Part shown: positions 6,735 through 13,338 of the stretch, one piece after another
Position numbering within the stretch: the first letter of the stretch is position 1
How the letters are laid out: each line of letters opens with the position of its first letter
Origin: Saprospiraceae bacterium
GTDB taxonomy: Bacteria; Bacteroidota; Bacteroidia; Chitinophagales; Saprospiraceae
DNA: 13,338 nucleotides
Direction: 5' to 3'
NCBI GenBank assembly: GCA_020630355.1
Contig: JAHDBO010000029.1
Coordinates: 1-13,338 of the forward strand
Made by a program: the position numbers and the translations under genes
Notes under the pieces: model-generated
Told to the model about the DNA's origin: nothing
The model's database searches: none
The model's input: the letters and a program-made list of their open reading frames with translations, nothing else

Positions 6735-8747
6735 ATGAATATAAAATACACTATACTCTTCTTTCTTCTATTTTCGATAGGACTCTTATCCGCACAAGAG
6801 CAGCCAAGTAAACCTCGTTCCTTCCCTAAACTGTTGCCAAATAAGCAGAAAGTCAAAAAGAAAAAAACACTACCAAAACCAAATACTAGCATTCCCAATA
6901 CTAGCACGAGTCAAGACACAGGCGCAGTACGCCTCATCGAGCTAGTCAGGAGTGACCAAGTGGAAGGACGTGTAAAAGACGGGCAAGAAATCAATTATCT
7001 GATAGGAGATGTCGTGCTGAGACAAGGAGAACTATTGATGTACTGTGATACGGCCATCATTTACAAAAACACCAACGAAGCGCTAGCTTATGGTCAGGTC
7101 GTATTATTACAGCCAGATTCTTTGGAGGTATTTTCTGATTCTCTTCGATATAATGGCAACACTCGAAAAGCAAAACTAGCAGGTGATGTCCGAATGCTCA
7201 ATAAAGACCAGCAATTGTTAACGCCCCGATTAGATTATGATTTAGAAACTAAAATTGCGGCTTACTACAGCGGAGGAACGCTGCTTAATGAGCAATCCCA
7301 ACTGACCAGTAAACGAGGCTACTACTACACAGAAACCGAAACTGCTTTTTTCAAGGACAGCGTCGTTGTAATTGACGAACGTTTTGAATTACGGGCAGAT
7401 ACCTTAAAATTTGAGGCGGTCGATAAAGTAGCAACTTTCCTAGGACCAACGCGTATCAATTTGGATTCTATCCAAATCTATACCGAAGCGGGCTACTATG
7501 ACACTCAAGAAAACCTAGCAGAATTCACCCAAAACCCACAGCTCAAAAAGAAGGAACAAATCGCCACCTCTGATAAAATGCAGTATTTTGGAGACCGTAA
7601 AGAAACCATTTTAACTGGTAATGCCCAATTTACCGAACGAGACCGCAAAGCAACCGCAAAGGTCATTCGCTACAATGAAAGCGAGAAAAAGACTTACTTA
7701 ATCGGGGATGCGGTTTATGTAGATGACACACCAAGGACGATTAAATCAGATAAAATCATCTATGATTCGCAAACAGAAAGTTTTGCCACAGAAGGAAGAA
7801 CCGAGGCTGTCAGCGAAGGGCAGACCGTCAATGCAGACCAATCTTTTTACAAAGGAGATACTAAAACCACTGTATTAATTGGCAATGTAATCATTGCCGA
7901 TTCCATCCAAACGATTGAAGCGGATACAGTAGAGTTTAGCGATGTGACAGGCGATGGATTCGCTACTGGCAATGTTATTTTTCGGGATACAGTGCAGGAT
8001 TTAACCGTTTTTGCGAAAGCAGCGAAATACAACAAAGAAAAAGATTTCCTAGAGGCTTATGGTCGCCCCTTGATGCAGACGGTGATGGATGGAGATACGC
8101 TCTACTTGGCAGCAGATACGCTTATCACTAAACAACGCAGCGAGGTGGATTCTGCCAAGGTAACGCTCGCCTATCGGGATGTGCGTATTTATAAAAGCGA
8201 CCTACAAGCCCTTTGTGATTCCTTGGTTTATGATAGCGTTGATTCTATTTTTTATTTTTATAAAAACCCTATCATGTGGTCGGATACCTCTCAATTTGTA
8301 GCGGATACCATGAGGATGATTCAAAAAAATGAAGGTGTTGACCGCATTTATTTAACGAATAACGCTCTAATATTGAATTCTCCTGATGAAGTTTTTTTCA
8401 ATCAAATCAAGGGTCGGAATATCACGGCGCTGTTTGAAGAAGGCGAGCTAGATAAAATGAAGGTAGAAGGCAATGCAGAATCGGTTTATTATGCCTTGGA
8501 TGAAGAACAAGCTTATATCGGTGTCAACAAATCGGTCTGTAGCAGTATGGAAGTGATTTTTGGCAACAATGAAGTACAGTACATCGACTCCTACGAAGAA
8601 CCGAAATCCAACTTATACCCCATGACTAAAGCTGACCATGAGGGTTTAAAACTAAAAGGTTTTAGATGGGAAATTAAAAAACGTCCACAATCCGTGCAGG
8701 ATTTAGGAACGAGTTATTTTCCTATTGTAGCAAATATCATACGTTAA
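6735..8747 (+). CDS. OstA/LptA-like periplasmic protein with long beta-repeat array
   Basis: The protein has 670 residues. A signal peptide is clear: NIKYTILFFLLFSIGLLSA (2-20) with likely cleavage before Q21. A basic, proline-rich linker (24-60, including KVKKKK at 39-44) precedes the folded part. From about residue 85 to 585 a motif of the form G-[DN]-[AV]-hydrophobic recurs every ~29 residues (for example GDVVL 91, GQVVL 120, GDVRM 150, GNAQF 295, GDAVY 324, GNVII 383, GNVIF 412). About 14 residues later a D-[ST]-x-x-[YF] type strand often follows (SDSLRY, ADTLKF, ADTVEF, CDSLVY). This is the strand-turn pattern of OstA/LptA/LptD-N jellyrolls, which carry lipopolysaccharide across the periplasm. 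It is over three times the length of LptA (about 185 residues) and has no LptD-type C-terminal barrel. Role in lipopolysaccharide export is inferred from family and signal peptide. It ends just before a strong terminator. Confidence 0.88.
   Translation: MNIKYTILFFLLFSIGLLSAQEQPSKPRSFPKLLPNKQKVKKKKTLPKPNTSIPNTSTSQDTGAVRLIELVRSDQVEGRVKDGQEINYLIGDVVLRQGELLMYCDTAIIYKNTNEALAYGQVVLLQPDSLEVFSDSLRYNGNTRKAKLAGDVRMLNKDQQLLTPRLDYDLETKIAAYYSGGTLLNEQSQLTSKRGYYYTETETAFFKDSVVVIDERFELRADTLKFEAVDKVATFLGPTRINLDSIQIYTEAGYYDTQENLAEFTQNPQLKKKEQIATSDKMQYFGDRKETILTGNAQFTERDRKATAKVIRYNESEKKTYLIGDAVYVDDTPRTIKSDKIIYDSQTESFATEGRTEAVSEGQTVNADQSFYKGDTKTTVLIGNVIIADSIQTIEADTVEFSDVTGDGFATGNVIFRDTVQDLTVFAKAAKYNKEKDFLEAYGRPLMQTVMDGDTLYLAADTLITKQRSEVDSAKVTLAYRDVRIYKSDLQALCDSLVYDSVDSIFYFYKNPIMWSDTSQFVADTMRMIQKNEGVDRIYLTNNALILNSPDEVFFNQIKGRNITALFEEGELDKMKVEGNAESVYYALDEEQAYIGVNKSVCSSMEVIFGNNEVQYIDSYEEPKSNLYPMTKADHEGLKLKGFRWEIKKRPQSVQDLGTSYFPIVANIIR
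7005..8483 (+). repeat. Protein-level tandem repeat of ~29 residues in the OstA-like gene
   Basis: The repeat is visible only in translation, not as DNA copies. Glycine or equivalent turn positions fall at residues 91, 120, 150, ~180, ~208, 237, ~267, 295, 324, 354, 383, 412, 443, ~481, ~511, ~543 and 579. Steps are mostly 28-31 residues in the first thirteen units and looser (30-38) in the last four. The regular step implies a continuous beta solenoid or jellyroll stack. Confidence 0.7.
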
Positions 8748-8769
8748 ATCTTAGATAACTCAAAACAAG

Positions 8770-8805
8770 AAAGCCGCTCCTACTCAATGAGAAGCGGCTT
8801 TTTTA
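8770..8805. terminator. Rho-independent terminator, probably bidirectional
   Basis: AAAGCCGCT (8770-8778) pairs perfectly with AGCGGCTTT (8793-8801), a 9-bp stem with a 14-base loop. On the plus strand it runs into six Ts (8799-8804), a classic terminator for the OstA-like gene 22 bp upstream. On the minus strand the bases after the stem read CTTTCTTGTTTT, fairly T-rich, so it may also stop transcription from the convergent sprA gene. Confidence 0.88.
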
Positions 8806-8836
8806 TTGGCGATGAAGCCTCTTTTAATGTTCTTTC

Positions 8837-11800
8837 CTAGTTAATCGACATTCTGACCGTTACCCCCGCTTGAGTTGTCGTAATCGGGAATGATGCGGAC
8901 GTGGCCGGAATGGTTCGACTATAGTCGTAAAATAATCGGAGCGTCATGTTTTTATTCAGTGAATAATCAATCGAAGGTGTCAATCGGATTGTCTTCAATC
9001 CTCTTGTCGGTACGGTAATATCTTGGTCTAGCAAGTGGTTGAAGGTAATATCATTTCTCCAAGAAAAATCAATCTTGAAATCCATGTCATTACTAGTCTG
9101 GCCATTACCTCGACCTAAGTCAAAATTGATGCCGCCTCGTTGCCTGTCTGGTGTTTTGTCATCGTCTTTTTTCTTTTTCTTCTTGCGCTTCTTCTTGCTC
9201 TTCAAGAAATCGAATTGTACGTTCTTCAATTTATAACCAAATCCGAATACATACTCGGTTGCTTTAGTCTCGCTCAACTGGTAATCCGTTGTGCTCAGAC
9301 TCAAATTTCGGCTCTTCTTCCAGTTGAAATTAGCGGTCATATCGTTTTGGAAACGCATATCCACCCCAATTAAAGGGGACAGTTGCTCCTGAATCACAAT
9401 AGCCGGAATCTCCAATCTAGAGTAATAACTCTCCGTATTTTGGTTGATATTATTCACGCCAAACGGGTCGTCAAATGCATAATCCAAGTCCGTATTGTAA
9501 TTATTCGCCGTCAAGGTAGAACGATACTGGTGATTCAAGGTAAATGATTTGAACCATTTTTTGAATAACGGGATTTTGGACAAGCCATTGTAGGTCAATT
9601 TCCAGTTTGGATAAGGTAAATAGTTAAACAAATCCAAGCCGACCGTATTGACGTCTTCCCCAGCATAAGTTGCAATAAAAGCAGGAATCAACACCTCTTG
9701 CTGGTATCGCCCATACCCTGCCACATAAGCCGAACCATCCAATGGGTGTGCGCCCGATACGCCATTGGCCGCTCCTAGACGTTGAGAAATAATTGCCCGA
9801 TTCGCCTCAAACTCATTGAACATCGAGGCTAATGCCGCCGCATCTTCTGCCCTAAACAAAGTACGCAAAGGCATATACGTTATCGAATACGAACCTAACT
9901 CCCTAGGCGTCAAGTATGAGAACTCTGTCGCCGTCGCTGATTCTCGCTTAAAGAAGAAGGAAGAATTTTTCGTTCGGCTCATATTGGCTTCCACGTCAAT
10001 CTTGAAGTCACTAAATGGTTCCAAGGTCACACGCCCGTCCATTTTACGAGTCTCCGTATTGAGCACTTCTTGGTTTAGATACAAGCTTTGTGAAATAAAG
10101 TCTTGATTATCGAACATCCATTGTCTATCTGGTTGCTCCAATCCAAGCACATAGTTCCACCCTGGCTCGCTGAAACCTTCGCTCAAACCTAGGTATTCCG
10201 CATTTGGCGTAAAGCCTGGTACCACACTAGAGAAATCTTCTGAATAAGTAAACTTCGCTTTGCGCAACATCATCAGAGGCCGCAACAGAACACGCATTGC
10301 CATGCTCGGCTCTTTGTCTTTTTTCTTCTTATCCTTGCTATCCGCAACTTTATCATCTCCTTTCTTCGTCTTCTTATTATTATTCTTTTTAGACTTAGAT
10401 TTAGGCTTTGGTTGACTATTTATTTTCTTCAGATATTTAGAACGATTATACAATTTTGTAAAATTCAAATCTCCGTTAATGGAACGATTGTGAGAGTTTT
10501 GAATCACGTTCCCCAATTCCAAAGAAAACTTATCCAAAGAAGAAGCTGACCAAGCATAATCAGATTTCGCCTGTGCTTTCACACTGATAAAATCCAAGAA
10601 TGGGAAGTTCTTAAATGGCACATCATAAGATAAGGACAAGTTGTGTCGATAATTCTTGTTTCGACCCAATTCTCTAATCCCCATCCAGATACTATCTTGA
10701 CGATACTGGTCAATGTTATTGATTTCTCCCAAATCGAATCGTTGTATCATCTGCCGTTCGTCGGGTTCGTCGATTACCGCATTATTGACCGCATTAAATC
10801 TAAATTTCAAAGCCTTTGTGAAATCCCACTGCAAGCCATAATTTCTATCCCATACAAATCGCTTATTGTACCAAGTACTATTATTGGGGTCAGAGAAACG
10901 ATAAGTCGTTTCTTGGAATTGACGGTCTATCTCCGTATTGAAAGAGATATTACTCGGCACTGGATTGAAATGAAACTCGGAAAGGAATTTTAAATATTTA
11001 TCCTTTTTAATCATTTTTTTGAATGGATAAATAGGGTATCCTTTGGTAGAATATTGATAATTCAAGCCCCCTCTGTGAGAACGGATATTATCGCTTTCTA
11101 TCAATGGGTCACGATGCTTTGTTTCGGAAAAGGCGTAGTCCACACTAAAGTTTTCTACATTCCATGGCATCGGGGTTCGGCTATTGTCGGTTCGTTCTTT
11201 TCTTACATTAGTGAAACTATAAGTCCGAATTTCGGTAAAATCCTGAGCAGCTTCTCTTATCGAATCCCGCTGTGTGCGATTGGTCGCATTATCCAGTTTA
11301 TCTTTCAAACGAATATCCAAATCATAAGGGTCGAACTCTGGATTACGTGCCGTACTAGAATAAGAAGTATAGAACGGAACCTTTACTCCACTTTTCTCTG
11401 GGAGTAGTTTTCCTAATTCTACTTGTGCACTGGCATCCAATTGGATGACTTCTTCCCTTTGGCGTTGCTGTACCTTATCCTCCAATCCACCATATCCAAT
11501 ACCTGTATAATTACCTGCTAGGGTTACATTTGCAAAGTCTGCCAATTTCACATCCATTCTAGCCAGACCAGCTAAGCCACCTCTTTCATCCAAACCATTC
11601 AAACGAAGCTCATTCGTCCACAACTCCACGCATATATCTTCTCCGTCATCTTCTGGGTTGCGCACCCCAATCATGATACCTTTCACCAATCCAAGGTTAG
11701 GATTACCACGCACCCCAACAGTTCCGCCGTTAGCGCTTTCGGGGTCATCAATCGTATAAGTATCCCCTATGGGCGCGCCTAGTCTATTTCTTTCCAATTT

Positions 11801-13338
11801 CACATTTTGTAATAACTCGAATGGAAAATCAAAGATATTTTCAGAACGCCAGACTTCCTCTCGATACTCATCCTCGGTCGTACCTATGGATGCAAGATCA
11901 GACATCGTCAGGGGTATCTCGTATTCGTAGTAGTTCCGTTCAAAATCAGAACCTATCCGCATGAACATTTTAGCCTTGCCCGGTTCGAGTTGGTCTTGCG
12001 ATTCGGCATGGACAAACATTTTCAGCCGTTTATAAGTCCGCATATCCCAATTGAGAATCTTGAATATCGCCCTTGCCTCTCCATCACAGAGATTACAGAC
12101 ATTCATTGCCAAGGAAGACTCGTTTTGTAAAGCATTGGCAAAACCTTGATTCACCAACTGCTCTCTTTGTACTCCTGGAGGAATCACATAACGGAAGGGC
12201 TGCTTGTTTGAGTTTTGCTCAATACTAACCGCATTTACATCAAAATCCACTACAAAATCACACTCCTCCTCTGCTAGAGGACGGAAATAACGTCTCCATT
12301 GATTTCTCACCAACTGAAAACGAGCAAAACGAAGCGTTACAGGCTCATTAAAGCCAGTCATATAAGCTCTAATAAAACGTATAGAGCGGAAGTCTTGTAT
12401 CCCTCCAACTTTTCTGGTAAACTGGTCAATTGGCACTTTGATTCTATACCATTTTGCCGTTGTGCCTGGCGGCTGCAATTCTTCTACGATAAATCTCCTA
12501 TCCAATTGTAGTCCATCACCCGTTCCTCCATTGTCTCTTCTTAAAGGAATATTGTACAAAAAGTAAGACTCTGACTCGTTGAGTGTATTATCCCTGTTCA
12601 AATCCTCCGAATCAGGGATATTGGTTGCAGAATCGACTCGCCCTCCTGTTGGTGGCCTAGAGTTATCTTCGGGGTTGTTAAACAACTCATATCTCGTTTT
12701 CACCCCATCACTAGCTGTCCAAGCAGCATCATTATAATGTCGGAAATCATCCGCCGAGACATCCGATAAGATTCTATCTTTTGCGGCTTGTATGATATTG
12801 GGAGAATTTTGAATCGCCATCACATAATTGCTAAACACTTTCGTTTCTCCTTCATTATTCAAACCATCCAAACCGACATCTTGGTCAGAACGGGCTGCTG
12901 GGTCATTATCAAATGCTTGTGTAATAGGCGGTGTTCGGGGTACTCGTCCCCAGTTTGTTGTATCTGTTTGTGTTTGTTGTGTTTCCGTTGGAAGCGAGTT
13001 TTCAAAGAATGCCCTAGAATCTCGCATAATATCTTCAGAAACATTACCAAGGTTGATAACCAAACGCCCATTATTTCCTAGGGTAGATGGATTGCCATTT
13101 ACATCATCTAAGAATGGACTCATCACCCACATTTCTACGAACTCGATATTCGCTTGGTCGAAATCTGTACTTTGCAAACTTCTCATGATCCCTCCCCATC
13201 TTGATTCAGGGTCTCTCAGATTGCCATTCACATCCAAACCAGCTGAATAAGGCGTTCCATCGGGCAAGTCAAAATTATAGGGGCCTCTCGTCGTTGGGTC
13301 GAAAGTTAAATCCATTGTTCGGATAATGTTCGGGACAT
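8837..13338 (-). CDS. sprA: SprA/Sov, outer-membrane translocon of type IX secretion (N-terminus beyond window)
   Basis: The frame is open from the right edge to a TAG at 8837-8839, showing about 1,499 residues. SprA proteins usually have about 2,300-2,500, so roughly the first 900 residues lie beyond 13338. The internal Met at 13315 is not the start: the frame continues upstream as VPNIIRT, and DPTTRGPYNFD just after is the conserved SprA 'RGPYN' stretch. Other family signatures, in order, are NWDMRTYKRLKMFVHAE, the segment ICVELWTNELRLNGLDERGG, and YSEDFSSVVPGFTP in the C-terminal third. The C-terminus alternates aromatic and polar residues as in barrel strands and ends with VTVRMSIN. SprA forms the very large outer-membrane beta barrel through which T9SS cargo (adhesins, enzymes, gliding proteins) leaves the periplasm. 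Two lysine-rich insertions (about 10309-10413 and 9155-9206) probably sit in loops. It is convergent with the OstA-like gene. Confidence 0.95.
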   Translation of the reverse strand, partial: VPNIIRTMDLTFDPTTRGPYNFDLPDGTPYSAGLDVNGNLRDPESRWGGIMRSLQSTDFDQANIEFVEMWVMSPFLDDVNGNPSTLGNNGRLVINLGNVSEDIMRDSRAFFENSLPTETQQTQTDTTNWGRVPRTPPITQAFDNDPAARSDQDVGLDGLNNEGETKVFSNYVMAIQNSPNIIQAAKDRILSDVSADDFRHYNDAAWTASDGVKTRYELFNNPEDNSRPPTGGRVDSATNIPDSEDLNRDNTLNESESYFLYNIPLRRDNGGTGDGLQLDRRFIVEELQPPGTTAKWYRIKVPIDQFTRKVGGIQDFRSIRFIRAYMTGFNEPVTLRFARFQLVRNQWRRYFRPLAEEECDFVVDFDVNAVSIEQNSNKQPFRYVIPPGVQREQLVNQGFANALQNESSLAMNVCNLCDGEARAIFKILNWDMRTYKRLKMFVHAESQDQLEPGKAKMFMRIGSDFERNYYEYEIPLTMSDLASIGTTEDEYREEVWRSENIFDFPFELLQNVKLERNRLGAPIGDTYTIDDPESANGGTVGVRGNPNLGLVKGIMIGVRNPEDDGEDICVELWTNELRLNGLDERGGLAGLARMDVKLADFANVTLAGNYTGIGYGGLEDKVQQRQREEVIQLDASAQVELGKLLPEKSGVKVPFYTSYSSTARNPEFDPYDLDIRLKDKLDNATNRTQRDSIREAAQDFTEIRTYSFTNVRKERTDNSRTPMPWNVENFSVDYAFSETKHRDPLIESDNIRSHRGGLNYQYSTKGYPIYPFKKMIKKDKYLKFLSEFHFNPVPSNISFNTEIDRQFQETTYRFSDPNNSTWYNKRFVWDRNYGLQWDFTKALKFRFNAVNNAVIDEPDERQMIQRFDLGEINNIDQYRQDSIWMGIRELGRNKNYRHNLSLSYDVPFKNFPFLDFISVKAQAKSDYAWSASSLDKFSLELGNVIQNSHNRSINGDLNFTKLYNRSKYLKKINSQPKPKSKSKKNNNKKTKKGDDKVADSKDKKKKDKEPSMAMRVLLRPLMMLRKAKFTYSEDFSSVVPGFTPNAEYLGLSEGFSEPGWNYVLGLEQPDRQWMFDNQDFISQSLYLNQEVLNTETRKMDGRVTLEPFSDFKIDVEANMSRTKNSSFFFKRESATATEFSYLTPRELGSYSITYMPLRTLFRAEDAAALASMFNEFEANRAIISQRLGAANGVSGAHPLDGSAYVAGYGRYQQEVLIPAFIATYAGEDVNTVGLDLFNYLPYPNWKLTYNGLSKIPLFKKWFKSFTLNHQYRSTLTANNYNTDLDYAFDDPFGVNNINQNTESYYSRLEIPAIVIQEQLSPLIGVDMRFQNDMTANFNWKKSRNLSLSTTDYQLSETKATEYVFGFGYKLKNVQFDFLKSKKKRKKKKKKDDDKTPDRQRGGINFDLGRGNGQTSNDMDFKIDFSWRNDITFNHLLDQDITVPTRGLKTIRLTPSIDYSLNKNMTLRLFYDYSRTIPATSASFPITTTQAGVTVRMSIN

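Noticed and set aside
12788..13250. Two overlapping plus-strand open frames, one Cys-rich, opposite sprA.
   Set aside because: Both are shadows of the sprA coding strand, and the Cys content arises from the complement of sprA codons for Thr, Gln and similar residues.
1..13338. Search for tRNA or other RNA genes, CRISPR arrays, insertion sequences, phage or defence genes.
   Set aside because: Every gap between genes is under 100 bp, no direct repeats with spacers or terminal inverted repeats were seen, and all sizeable genes have envelope or metabolic roles.

Overview
This window looks like an ordinary chromosomal stretch of a free-living member of the Bacteroidota. The evidence is a SprA/Sov-type translocon of the type IX secretion system (T9SS), a YfhO-family membrane protein of the Bacteroidota kind, a long OstA-like protein, AT-rich start regions without Shine-Dalgarno sequences, and at least one TAnnTTTG-like promoter element. 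A Saprospiria-like lineage is possible, but I cannot place it below phylum.

Layout: (1) The left edge carries two genes on the minus strand. A GT4 glycosyltransferase (973-2103) lies upstream of an FAD-dependent oxidoreductase that runs off the left edge (938 to 1). (2) Divergent from these, across 52 bp, is a plus-strand series: a GT2 glycosyltransferase (2156-2920), a YfhO-family polytopic membrane protein (2990-5554), a second GT4-like glycosyltransferase that starts on the base after the YfhO stop codon (5555-6676), and an OstA/LptA-like periplasmic protein (6735-8747). (3) A strong hairpin terminator at 8770-8805 separates this series from a convergent minus-strand sprA gene (8837 to beyond 13338), of which only the C-terminal ~1,500 residues are present.

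Taken together the genes are about the cell envelope. Three glycosyltransferases and a YfhO protein (a family linked to glycosylation of surface polymers) probably build or decorate a cell-surface glycan. The OstA-like protein belongs to the lipopolysaccharide-transport superfamily, and SprA is the outer-membrane pore of the T9SS. The genes are tightly packed: every gap is under 100 bp, and I see no RNA genes, insertion sequences, CRISPR arrays or phage genes.

I found no convincing novel system. The observations most worth following are the regular ~29-residue repeat through the OstA-like protein (about 17 units, far longer than LptA), the lysine-rich tracts in three neighbouring envelope proteins, and two edge-truncated genes whose naive start or absence would mislead an automatic annotation.
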